In this document: positions 1-5,265 of the stretch, one piece after another
How the letters are laid out: every line of letters begins with the position of its first letter
How positions within the stretch are numbered: the first letter of the stretch is position 1
Assembly (NCBI GenBank): GCA_023140455.1
Contig: JAGLLQ010000280.1
Coordinates: forward strand, 1 to 5,265
From: Desulfobacteraceae bacterium
Lineage (GTDB): Bacteria > Desulfobacterota > Desulfobacteria > Desulfobacterales > Desulfobacteraceae
Reading direction: 5' to 3'
DNA: 5,265 nt
The notes under the pieces: generated by a model
What the model was told of the DNA's origin: nothing
Seen by the model: the letters and a program-made list of their open reading frames with translations, nothing else
Database searches by the model: none
Made by a program: the position numbers and the translations under genes

Positions 1-90
1 AAACCAGAAGAAGGTGGTGCTGCTGCAATGGGTGGTGGTATGCCAGGTGGAATGGGCGGAATGGGCGGCGGAATGCCCGGTATGATGTAA
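1..90 (+). CDS. groEL: GroEL (chaperonin 60), C-terminal end only
   Basis: Frame 1 is open from the window edge to a TAA at 88-90 and encodes 29 residues. They begin KPEEGGAAAM and continue as Gly-Gly-Met repeats ending in GMPGMM. This flexible GGM-rich tail is the hallmark C terminus of bacterial GroEL, the 14-subunit ATP-dependent folding chamber of the cytosol. The tail projects into the central cavity. Only the tail is present, so the ATPase and apical domains cannot be judged. The gene is followed directly by a strong intrinsic terminator, so it ends its own transcription unit (normally groES-groEL) and is not part of the tol operon. The repetitive tail is short but very characteristic. 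Confidence 0.93.
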   Translation, partial: KPEEGGAAAMGGGMPGGMGGMGGGMPGMM

Positions 91-117
91 GCGCACATAC
101 AAATTCAGTTAGATAAT

Positions 118-158
118 AAAAAGCCCTTGCATGATTTTGTGCAGGGGCTTTTTTGTTT
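118..158 (+). terminator. Intrinsic terminator after groEL
   Basis: A 14-bp stem pairs 118-131 with 140-153. It contains a GCCC/GGGC core and one T-G wobble (127/144), and closes on an 8-base loop (132-139). The 3' arm runs directly into a T tract (149-154, then GTTT). The A-run at the 5' base mirrors the T-run, so the hairpin could also work in the reverse direction, although no minus-strand gene is seen to use it. It lies 28 bases past the groEL stop and separates groEL from the tol genes. Confidence 0.93.
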
Positions 159-167
159 AATAATATC

Positions 168-196
168 TTGACATAATCGGGGTGCTCATATAGAAA
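168..196 (+). promoter_or_regulatory. Candidate sigma70 promoter for the tol-pal operon
   Basis: A perfect -35 hexamer TTGACA (168-173) is followed after 17 bases by TAGAAA (191-196), which matches the -10 consensus at four of six positions. An alternative -10, TATAGA at 189-194, has a 15-base spacer. The site lies just after the groEL terminator and about 70 bases before tolQ, where a promoter is needed. Transcription would start near 203, leaving a leader of about 60 bases. The -35 is convincing, the -10 is mediocre, and no operator was recognised. Confidence 0.5.
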
Positions 197-222
197 TGTT
201 AAATTGATCTGGCGTTGCTGGA

Positions 223-270
223 ATGTCAGGAGAAAATATCAGCAAAAAACGATTTGGAGATGTTTTATGA
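223..270 (+). other. Possible 15-codon leader ORF overlapping the tolQ start
   Basis: An ATG at 223 opens a 15-codon frame, MSGENISKKRFGDVL. Its TGA (268-270) overlaps the tolQ ATG (267-269) as ATGA, a typical translational-coupling arrangement. There is no good Shine-Dalgarno sequence before this ATG, and the peptide matches no family I know. It could be a coupling leader peptide or a chance frame in the leader. The frame is open upstream only to 208, so it is not the tail of a longer gene. Confidence 0.2.
256..259 (+). promoter_or_regulatory. Ribosome binding site that fixes the tolQ start
   Basis: GGAG at 256-259 lies 7 bases before the ATG at 267. The same reading frame is open back to a TTG at 204, but that codon lacks a Shine-Dalgarno sequence and would add 21 residues absent from typical TolQ proteins. 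This site therefore favours the ATG at 267. Confidence 0.7.
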
Positions 271-983
271 CCTCTGATACACTTGGAATTATTTACATGA
301 TAACTGGAGCAGGGCCTGTTGTTAAAGGTGTACTGCTTTTACTTTTATTCTTTTCTATTTCAACATGGGCTATTATTTTTATAAAATATAGATATATCAG
401 AAAAGCACAGAAAGAGTCAGCTGATTTTACTGAGCTTTTTTGGCAATGCAAGACCCTCTCAGATGCATTTTCAAAAGCTAAAGCTTTAAAATCAAGCCCT
501 GTGGCAAGAATTTTTATTACAGGATATATGGAACTTTCAAAATTCAATAAAGCAAAAAATAAAAGTGAAAAAGAAGCAGCTGAAACAGAAATTGAATATT
601 CTAATATCAGTGTAATTGGAAATTTACAGAGAAGTCTTCGAAGATCAATTAACACTGAAGTCAGAAGACTGACTCAGCTTACTCCTTTTCTTGCCACTGC
701 AGGGAATACTTCTCCTTTTATTGGTCTTTTTGGTACTGTATGGGGAATTATGACTACATTTCAGGGGATAGGTCTGAGTGGATCAGCAAGTTTAGCAGTA
801 GTTGCTCCTGGTATTTCTGAAGCTTTAATTGCAACTGCAGCAGGGCTTGCTGTTGCTATCCCATCAGTTATTGCCTATAATTATTTTATAGGTAAAATCC
901 GTTTACTTGATTTTGAACTTCAGGGTTTTTCTACTGACCTTTTAAATATTATTGAACGGGAAACCCAAAAACAAAGGGGATAA
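267..983 (+). CDS. tolQ: TolQ, proton-channel subunit of the Tol-Pal motor
   Basis: The 238-residue product belongs to the MotA/TolQ/ExbB family and is close to the usual TolQ length of about 230. It has three hydrophobic segments: roughly residues 17-39, 138-162 and 183-208. The large loop between the first and second would be cytoplasmic. The family core is clear: PFIGLFGTVWGIM (150-162) in TM2 and APGISEALIATAAGL (180-194) entering TM3. Thr157 and Thr190 are 33 residues apart, matching the channel-lining threonines of ExbB/TolQ, and Glu185 matches the conserved glutamate. With TolR it converts proton flow into movement of TolA. ExbB is the alternative family member, but the tolR-tolA-tolB-pal neighbours settle the assignment. 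The start at 267 is chosen for its GGAG site. The stop TAA shares one base with the tolR ATG. No ybgC thioesterase gene precedes it, unlike in E. coli. Confidence 0.95.
   Translation: MTSDTLGIIYMITGAGPVVKGVLLLLLFFSISTWAIIFIKYRYIRKAQKESADFTELFWQCKTLSDAFSKAKALKSSPVARIFITGYMELSKFNKAKNKSEKEAAETEIEYSNISVIGNLQRSLRRSINTEVRRLTQLTPFLATAGNTSPFIGLFGTVWGIMTTFQGIGLSGSASLAVVAPGISEALIATAAGLAVAIPSVIAYNYFIGKIRLLDFELQGFSTDLLNIIERETQKQRG
974..980 (+). promoter_or_regulatory. Ribosome binding site for tolR inside the tolQ 3' end
   Basis: AAGGGGA at 974-980 lies within the last tolQ codons. Two consecutive ATG codons follow at 983 and 986. Spacing is 2 bases to the first and 5 to the second, so the second may be the real initiator. 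The choice changes TolR by one Met only. Confidence 0.55.
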
Positions 984-1402
984 TGATGAATATAGGATCA
1001 GAGAATGATCAACTGATGTCTGAAATAAACGTAACTCCTTTTGTGGATGTTATGCTTGTGCTTCTCATTATTTTTATGGTTGCTGCTCCAATGATGGTGC
1101 AGGGAGTTCATGTAGATTTGCCAAAAGCCAGTACTAAACCCTTAAAAGGCAATCAGGAAAACCTTGTAGTATCAATTGATAACGAAAGAAAAGTTTATAT
1201 TAATAATCAGGTGGTCAATGTTGAATATTTAGCTGAGAAATTGGGTAAAATAATGGAGAATCTGGAGACTAAAAATGTTTATCTAAGAGCAGATAAACGG
1301 GTCCCTTATGGCATTGTAATTAATGTGGTCTCAAAGATAAAAAATGCAGGTGTGGATAGCCTTGGTATGATAACCCTTCCTGATAATGAAAAAGATTCCT
1401 GA
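983..1402 (+). CDS. tolR: TolR, ExbD/TolR-family motor subunit
   Basis: The 139-residue product is near the usual TolR length of about 140. It has a short cytoplasmic N terminus, one membrane helix (about residues 20-38) and a periplasmic domain. The signature SEINVTPFVDVMLVLLIIFM (13-32) holds the conserved intramembrane Asp22, equivalent to the proton-carrying aspartate of E. coli TolR (Asp23). The segment after the helix, VHVDLPKAS (42-50), and the C-terminal pattern LRADKRVPYG with NAGVDSLGMIT (101-131) are typical of the periplasmic dimer domain. TolR works with TolQ as the energy-harvesting stator and is thought to contact peptidoglycan when activated. Its ATG overlaps the tolQ stop (TAATG), implying coupled translation. 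ExbD is the alternative family member, but the operon context favours TolR. Starting at the second ATG would give 138 residues. Confidence 0.95.
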   Translation: MMNIGSENDQLMSEINVTPFVDVMLVLLIIFMVAAPMMVQGVHVDLPKASTKPLKGNQENLVVSIDNERKVYINNQVVNVEYLAEKLGKIMENLETKNVYLRADKRVPYGIVINVVSKIKNAGVDSLGMITLPDNEKDS

Positions 1403-1411
1403 TTATAGAAC

Positions 1412-2278
1412 ATGAGCACTATACTCATATCAAGATATAAACAAGAAACTTTAACAGGTGCTGATTTTAATGGTAAAGCATCTGGCCTGGGTTTTATGGC
1501 AGCCATCTTGTTGCATATTGGATTGTTATTGTTAATGATTTTTATGCAGCAGCACACCGCATTTAATAGAAAATTGCCGCCTTCGGTTCGAGTTGACCTG
1601 GTTTCTTATTCACCAAAACTTGAAGATCTTTTAAAATCTGACAAAAAACAATCTAAGAAAGTTATTACCAAAAAACCTGATGAGCGAATAAAACCAAAAC
1701 CTGTTAAAAAAATTATTAAAAAGCCTGTTGCAAAAATAGTTAAACCTGTTAAGAAAAAAGAAAAAGAATTTTCAGAAAAAAAGGCTCCCGAGCCTGAAGA
1801 AATTATTAAAGCTGCAAAAGAGGATATCAAAGAAAGAGTTGAGGAGCAGGAACAGAATAAAATCAGAGATATCCTGTCTGAGTTACAGGAAAAAGTTGAT
1901 GAGCAGGAAACGCAGGATGACTATGAAGAAGAGGAAGTCCAAGAATCAGCCTTTGTAGGCTGGGGACAAAATAATGTTGCAGAAAGTGTTTATAACGGCA
2001 TACTTATGGATTCAATTCAGCGGCTATGGATTTATAATGAGAGGCTTGCACAACTCAAAAGTAATGAAGAAAAAATAGAAGTGGTGATTCACATTAAAAT
2101 TTTAGTCAGTGGTGACCTTGGAGACATTTGGATTGAAACTAAATCAGGGAATAGTTATCTTGATAGCACAGCCATTAGAGCTACTAAAAAAGCAGCCCCT
2201 TTCCCACCTCTTCCAAAAGAATTCCAACGTAAATTTTATGTGGTTGGGTTGCGTTTTTCACCAGAAGGTTTAAAGTAG
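1412..2278 (+). CDS. tolA: TolA, inner-membrane-anchored periplasmic rod with TonB-like C-terminal domain
   Basis: The 288-residue product has the TolA/TonB layout. A short cytoplasmic N terminus precedes one membrane helix (about 27-45). Residues 70-178 form a long charged segment, first Lys/Pro-rich (KPKPVKK, KIVKPVKKK) and then Glu/Lys-rich and probably helical. A globular C-terminal domain spans about 185-288 and contains SGNSYLDSTAIRATKKAAPF (245-264) followed by PPLP, a clear TonB-family C-terminal signature. His35 in the helix matches the conserved TolA/TonB histidine that engages TolQ/TolR, but the usual Ser four residues earlier is Ala31. The protein is much shorter than E. coli TolA (421 residues), mostly in the rod. 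It carries force from TolQR to TolB-Pal. It starts 9 bases after tolR with no good Shine-Dalgarno sequence, suggesting coupling. Its domain would also fit TonB; position between tolR and tolB decides for TolA. Confidence 0.9.
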   Translation: MSTILISRYKQETLTGADFNGKASGLGFMAAILLHIGLLLLMIFMQQHTAFNRKLPPSVRVDLVSYSPKLEDLLKSDKKQSKKVITKKPDERIKPKPVKKIIKKPVAKIVKPVKKKEKEFSEKKAPEPEEIIKAAKEDIKERVEEQEQNKIRDILSELQEKVDEQETQDDYEEEEVQESAFVGWGQNNVAESVYNGILMDSIQRLWIYNERLAQLKSNEEKIEVVIHIKILVSGDLGDIWIETKSGNSYLDSTAIRATKKAAPFPPLPKEFQRKFYVVGLRFSPEGLK

Positions 2279-2282
2279 ACCA

Positions 2283-3617
2283 ATGATATATAAAAAATTA
2301 ATAAGATTTGCCTTTCTACTTGCTTTGAACTCATCAGTGTTACTTTTTGGGAATAATTTAGTTTATTGCCAGGACATTACTATTTTAGATATTAATAATC
2401 CATCCATTCGCAAAATTCCAATAGCAGTGCCCGAGTTTAAGCAATTCTTAAAAGGGGAAAATATAGAGCGGGATGCTAAAAAAGCTCAAAATTTATTAAT
2501 AGATGCACTGGACTTTACAGGGTATTTAAAAATAATTGATTCACAGGCATTTTTAGCTAATCCAGCTGAAACTGGAATTGCACGGAAAGATATTGATTTT
2601 TTGGATTGGACAGGAGTTGGGGCAGAACTGCTTGTTACTGGTGGTATAAGTGTAGAAGATAGTAAAGCTAAGCTCTGGCTAAGACTCTTTGATACGTTTG
2701 ATATGCGGCTTTTAGTAGGGAAAATTTATACAGGAGATAGGAACGATTTAAGAGTAATGATTCATCGTTTTTGCAGTGAGGTGTCTTTAAAATTAACAGG
2801 GAAACCTGGAGTTTTTAACAGTAAGATAGCATTTGTATCAAAAGTGAATGGCAAAAAAGAAATTTTCACTTGTGAGTTTGATGGTTTTAACCCCAAACAA
2901 ATTACTTTTCATAAAAGTATTTCTCTTTCACCTGCATGGTCTTCAGATTCTAAGTGGATAGCATATTCGTCTTTTGCTAAAGGAAGCCATGATCTTTATA
3001 TAAAAAATTTAAAACAAAAAAGAGGCACAATAATTAATAAAAAAGGGATGAATATCACGCCGGCATGGGCTCCTGGAAAATTTTCCATAGCTGCATGCTT
3101 AAGTTTTACTGGTGATCCTGAAATTTATCTATTGACCGGCAAAGGTAAAATTATTAAAAGGGTAACTGATAGTTGGGGGATTGATACTTCTCCGAAATTT
3201 TCACCTGATGGTAAAAATATTGCATTTGTTTCAAAAAGAGATGGTACACCACAGATTTTTATTAAAAATCTTGAAACAAATTACACAAGAAGATTGACTT
3301 TTGAAGGTAGTTATAATACATCACCTGCATGGTCACCGAATGGTGATAGAATTGCATATGTTGGTATTAGAAATGGAAGAATAGATATATATACCATTGA
3401 TATTGAAGGGAAATTTTCTGTGCAGCTTACAAATGCTACCGGAGATAATGAAGACCCTTCTTGGTCACCTGATGGAGGGTTGATTGCTTTTTCTTCGACA
3501 CGCGGGAGAGGCAGGCCGCAATTGTTTGTTATGACGGCTGCCGGTACTGATCAAAGGAGGCTGTTAAAACTTAAGGGGGAGCAAACAGATCCTGATTGGT
3601 CTATGGTAAATAAATAA
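2283..3617 (+). CDS. tolB: TolB, periplasmic beta-propeller partner of Pal and TolA
   Basis: The 444-residue product is slightly longer than E. coli TolB (430). A Sec signal peptide (KK near the N terminus, hydrophobic core about 7-22) probably ends near Cys29-Gln30. The mature N terminus, DITILDI, corresponds to the TolA-binding strand of E. coli TolB. Residues about 31-172 form the alpha/beta N-terminal domain. From about 178 the beta-propeller shows repeated blade motifs: SPAWSSDSKWIAYSS (216), TPAWAP (259), SPKFSPDGKNIAFVS (303), SPAWSPNGDRIAYVG (347), DPSWSPDGGLIAFSS (391) and a final DPDWS (436). These are classic TolB/PD40 repeats. TolB binds Pal through the propeller and is released by TolA, which recycles Pal to the division site. 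The gene starts 4 bases after tolA. The only Shine-Dalgarno candidate, AGAAGG at 2263-2268, is 14 bases away, so coupling to tolA is likely. Confidence 0.96.
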   Translation: MIYKKLIRFAFLLALNSSVLLFGNNLVYCQDITILDINNPSIRKIPIAVPEFKQFLKGENIERDAKKAQNLLIDALDFTGYLKIIDSQAFLANPAETGIARKDIDFLDWTGVGAELLVTGGISVEDSKAKLWLRLFDTFDMRLLVGKIYTGDRNDLRVMIHRFCSEVSLKLTGKPGVFNSKIAFVSKVNGKKEIFTCEFDGFNPKQITFHKSISLSPAWSSDSKWIAYSSFAKGSHDLYIKNLKQKRGTIINKKGMNITPAWAPGKFSIAACLSFTGDPEIYLLTGKGKIIKRVTDSWGIDTSPKFSPDGKNIAFVSKRDGTPQIFIKNLETNYTRRLTFEGSYNTSPAWSPNGDRIAYVGIRNGRIDIYTIDIEGKFSVQLTNATGDNEDPSWSPDGGLIAFSSTRGRGRPQLFVMTAAGTDQRRLLKLKGEQTDPDWSMVNK

Positions 3618-3652
3618 AATAGAGTTAAGTTTAAAAAAATAATTAATTAATT

Positions 3653-3659
3653 AAGGAGG
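3653..3659 (+). promoter_or_regulatory. Strong ribosome binding site of pal, preceded by AT-only leader
   Basis: AAGGAGG at 3653-3659 is a near-perfect Shine-Dalgarno sequence 4 bases before the pal ATG. It follows a run of A and T only (about 3629-3654) that includes TAAT repeats. Such an unstructured A/U-rich leader usually helps translation. It is the strongest ribosome binding site in the window, in keeping with Pal being the most abundant Tol-Pal protein in species where this was measured. Confidence 0.8.
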
Positions 3660-3663
3660 CAGT

Positions 3664-4188
3664 ATGAAAAAGAGAGTTTTTGCTAATCTATTAATGGCAC
3701 TTTTAGTGGCTGGTCTTTTTCTGACAGTTTCATGTGCACAGAAAAAAGTAACAAGTGATCCCACTACCGAGTCTAGCCAGAAAACTACAGAACAAAAGAC
3801 TGCTTCTGCTGCTGAGAATCCACTTAAGCCAGTTGCTACAGGTGACCCTGATGTTGACTTTATTAATTTAGATATTTATTTTGATTTTGATAGTGCAGTG
3901 TTAACGCCTGAATCTCAGGCTCTTTTACAGAGTAAAGCTGCCTATTTAAAAGAAAAAGGTGGTATAAACGTTGTTATCCAGGGGCATTGTGATGAGCGGG
4001 GTACTACTGAATATAACCTGGCATTGGGTGAAAGACGTGCAAAATCAGCAAAAGATTTTCTTGTTGATTTAGGTATCTCTAATTCACGCTTAGGTATTAT
4101 TAGTTATGGTGAAGAACAACCAGCTGATCCAAGTCATACTAAAGATGCATGGGAAAGAAATAGACGCGGTCATTTTGAGCTTAACTAA
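3664..4188 (+). CDS. pal: Pal, peptidoglycan-associated outer-membrane lipoprotein
   Basis: The 174-residue product matches E. coli Pal (173) in length. A lipoprotein signal peptide ends in the lipobox TVSC, with Cys24 as the lipidated residue. The next residue is Ala rather than Asp, which fits outer-membrane sorting. A Ser/Thr/Lys-rich linker (about 25-60) leads to an OmpA-family C-terminal domain (about 68-174) with IYFDFDSAVL (71-80), GHCDERGTTEYNLALGERRA (107-126) and NRRGHFEL near the end. Asp110 and Arg125, 15 residues apart, match the pair that holds the diaminopimelate group of peptidoglycan in OmpA-like domains. Pal ties the outer membrane to the wall and is the cargo that TolB binds. 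It lies 46 bases after tolB with its own strong ribosome binding site. Confidence 0.97.
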   Translation: MKKRVFANLLMALLVAGLFLTVSCAQKKVTSDPTTESSQKTTEQKTASAAENPLKPVATGDPDVDFINLDIYFDFDSAVLTPESQALLQSKAAYLKEKGGINVVIQGHCDERGTTEYNLALGERRAKSAKDFLVDLGISNSRLGIISYGEEQPADPSHTKDAWERNRRGHFELN

Positions 4189-4217
4189 AAGCTGATATAT
4201 GGCGATTAAAATATTGT

Positions 4218-4269
4218 AAGTGCATCAAACTTTGTAAATTGTGTAATTAAATAGAAGTTTGATGCACTT
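4218..4269. repeat. Perfect 15-bp inverted repeat (hairpin) between pal and cpoB
   Basis: AAGTGCATCAAACTT (4218-4232) is the exact reverse complement of 4255-4269, separated by a 22-base AT-rich loop. An RNA hairpin here would be stable, but no T tract follows on the + strand (the next bases are GAATTATG), so it is not a standard intrinsic terminator. It starts 30 bases past the pal stop and ends 43 bases before cpoB. Possible roles are a 3'-end stabiliser for the tolQ-pal mRNA, a processing site or weak attenuator that lowers cpoB output, or a protein binding site. Confidence 0.85.
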
Positions 4270-4301
4270 GAATTATGTGATTTCATTTGTGATTCGGTTT
4301 T

Positions 4302-4307
4302 GAGGAA
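4302..4307 (+). promoter_or_regulatory. Ribosome binding site of the cpoB-like gene
   Basis: GAGGAA at 4302-4307 is 5 bases before the ATG at 4313. It supports that start and shows the gene is translated independently of pal, whose stop is 124 bases upstream. Confidence 0.75.
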
Positions 4308-4312
4308 TTATT

Positions 4313-5218
4313 ATGAGTAAGTTTTTCTATTTTGCTGTTTTTTTGATTTGTTGTCTCATCTTTTGTTCAGGCTGTGTCGCATCAAGTAAAATAGACATTC
4401 TTGAAAATAGAGTTATCTCTCTGGAAATGGAAAAAACCCGACAGATTAAAACAACTCAAAATCAAGAAAATGAAATTAAGGAACTTAAAAAAAAATATGC
4501 TTCCTTAAAAGCTGAGCTGCGAAGTTACAGAGCAGCTGTACAAAGGCTGAAAGGAATTATAGAGGAGACTGGTCATAAATTCACAGCACTTGATAAGAAA
4601 AAAGGGAATGAATCCAAAGATAATCAGAAAGATAAACAAATTGAAGAACTGAACAATAAAGTTTTTGAAATTTCAAAACATATTGTTGAACTTGAACAAT
4701 ACATTGGCCTTGAATCTACAAAGAACTTGCCTGATCAACCTTCGACAAAACCTGAAAGTGATACCGAACCCGATGATTCAGATGATTCAAAGGTTATCAA
4801 CGAAAGAGCTGATGATCCTAAAATAGATGAAGAGGAAGATATAGAGAACCCGGAAGCTATATATAAAAATGCAAAGAGTTTATTAGATAAAGAAGAATAC
4901 GATGCTGCTCGCCTGGAGTTTGAAAAGTTTATTAATTTATTCCCTGACTCTAAAAATGCTGACAATGCAAGGTTCTGGATAGCTGATACTTATTATCGTG
5001 AAAAATGGTATGAAAAATCAATTCTCGAATACCAGAAGGTGATTGAAAAATATTCTAAAGGGAATAAAGTTGCCGCTGCACTTTTAAAGCAGGGCTATTC
5101 TTTTGCAGAACTTGGTGAAAAAGCAAATGCAAGACTGATACTAAAAGAACTTATCAAAAAGTATCCTGATTCAAAAGAAGCAGGCTTTGCTGTAAAAAAG
5201 TTAGAAAGTTTAAAATAA
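4313..5218 (+). CDS. cpoB: CpoB/YbgF-like lipoprotein with coiled coil and TPR repeats
   Basis: The 301-residue product has the CpoB (YbgF) architecture and its usual place after pal. A hydrophobic signal segment (about 4-20) ends in the lipobox CSGC with Cys21, so the protein is predicted to be a lipoprotein; E. coli CpoB (263 residues) is soluble in the periplasm. Heptad-rich stretches at about 25-85 and 105-135 look like coiled coils, as in the trimerising N-terminal region of CpoB. A very acidic, probably disordered linker (about 138-178) follows. The C-terminal part (about 180-301) carries three tetratricopeptide-type repeats, recognisable from AIYKNAKSLLDKEEYDAARL (182-201), ARFWIADTYYREKWYEKSI (219-237) and ALLKQGYSFAELGEKANAR (256-274), each ending in an F/YPDS- or YSKG-like turn. 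In E. coli CpoB adjusts PBP1B-LpoB activity and coordinates it with Tol during constriction. A general BamD-like TPR lipoprotein is the alternative, but context and the coiled coil favour CpoB. Confidence 0.87.
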   Translation: MSKFFYFAVFLICCLIFCSGCVASSKIDILENRVISLEMEKTRQIKTTQNQENEIKELKKKYASLKAELRSYRAAVQRLKGIIEETGHKFTALDKKKGNESKDNQKDKQIEELNNKVFEISKHIVELEQYIGLESTKNLPDQPSTKPESDTEPDDSDDSKVINERADDPKIDEEEDIENPEAIYKNAKSLLDKEEYDAARLEFEKFINLFPDSKNADNARFWIADTYYREKWYEKSILEYQKVIEKYSKGNKVAAALLKQGYSFAELGEKANARLILKELIKKYPDSKEAGFAVKKLESLK

Positions 5219-5228
5219 ACAAGTTGAA

Positions 5229-5265
5229 ATGATAAAAGTCGTTGGAATTGATCCAGGGCTTGCGG
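5229..5265 (+). CDS. ruvC: RuvC Holliday-junction resolvase, N-terminal end only
   Basis: An ATG 10 bases after the cpoB stop opens MIKVVGIDPGLA, which runs off the window. The pattern of a hydrophobic strand followed by GIDPG is the RuvC N terminus. Asp8 corresponds to the first catalytic, metal-binding aspartate (Asp7 in E. coli). RuvC is the endonuclease that cuts Holliday junctions during recombination, working with RuvAB. No clear Shine-Dalgarno sequence is visible and the gap is short, so read-through from cpoB is likely. Only 12 codons are visible. Other RNase H-fold proteins can start similarly, for example YqgF with GxDxG, but GIDPGLA fits RuvC best. Confidence 0.75.
   Translation, partial: MIKVVGIDPGLA

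Noticed and set aside
1..87. Gly/Met-rich repeats at the window start as a tandem repeat or silk-like protein
   Set aside because: The GGM repeats, the preceding PEEGG and the following terminator fit the ordinary GroEL tail.
210..225. Possible sigma54 promoter at TGGCGTTGC before tolQ
   Set aside because: The GG and GC elements are not 10 bases apart as required, and the region lies within the leader of the better TTGACA promoter.
204..266. TTG start at 204, giving a 259-residue TolQ
   Set aside because: It lacks a ribosome binding site, it would lie at the predicted transcription start, and the extra 21 residues are unlike any TolQ N terminus. The ATG at 267 has GGAG at good spacing.
293..655. 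Minus-strand open frame of 120 codons inside tolQ
   Set aside because: It lies wholly opposite a strongly supported gene, has no recognisable domain, and looks like a shadow of biased codon use. The same applies to the minus-strand frames at 1306-1557, 1606-1830 and 4735-4965.
2928..3334. Identical 14-base direct repeats at 2928-2941 and 3321-3334
   Set aside because: Both encode the SPAWS blade motif of the TolB propeller, so the repeat reflects protein structure and not a DNA element.
3984..4041. GHCDERG in Pal, with Cys where E. coli has Ala
   Set aside because: The position varies across Pal proteins, and the peptidoglycan-binding Asp110 and Arg125 are intact, so I do not treat it as unusual.
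4268..4300. A separate promoter for cpoB starting at TTGAAT (4268-4273)
   Set aside because: No acceptable -10 hexamer lies 16-18 bases downstream (the sequence there is GATTCG).

Overview
This window is AT-rich Gram-negative chromosomal DNA. It carries one complete tol-pal cell-envelope operon, all on the + strand, between the 3' end of groEL and the 5' end of ruvC. The outer-membrane machinery (TolQ, TolR, TolA, TolB, the lipoprotein Pal and a CpoB/YbgF-type protein) shows that the organism has two membranes. The low GC, lysine-rich proteins, single-H TonB/TolA-type C-terminal domain and 'GHCDERG' Pal motif resemble tol-pal clusters I associate with Desulfobacterota/Deltaproteobacteria. That placement is an inference from style, not a demonstrated assignment.

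Layout: 1-90 is the Gly/Met-rich tail of GroEL, followed by a strong intrinsic terminator (118-158). A plausible sigma70 promoter (168-196) then starts a new transcription unit. tolQ (267-983), tolR (983-1402), tolA (1412-2278) and tolB (2283-3617) are packed with overlaps or gaps of 4-9 bases, so they are almost certainly co-transcribed and partly translationally coupled. pal (3664-4188) follows after 46 bases and has its own strong ribosome binding site. A 124-base gap with a perfect 15-bp inverted repeat separates pal from the cpoB-like gene (4313-5218). ruvC starts 10 bases after cpoB and runs off the window.

How the genes work together: TolQ and TolR form the proton-driven inner-membrane motor. 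TolA is the inner-membrane-anchored rod that spans the periplasm. TolB is the periplasmic beta-propeller that binds Pal and is pulled off it by TolA. Pal is the outer-membrane lipoprotein that binds peptidoglycan. CpoB links the Tol machine to septal peptidoglycan synthesis in E. coli. Together they constrict the outer membrane at division and keep it tethered to the wall.

I see no mobile element, CRISPR array, tRNA or rRNA, and no convincing new system. The observations that merit a look are small ones: the pal-cpoB hairpin, a 15-codon leader ORF whose stop overlaps the tolQ start, the predicted lipidation of the CpoB-like protein, and the unusual TolB and TolA N-terminal details.
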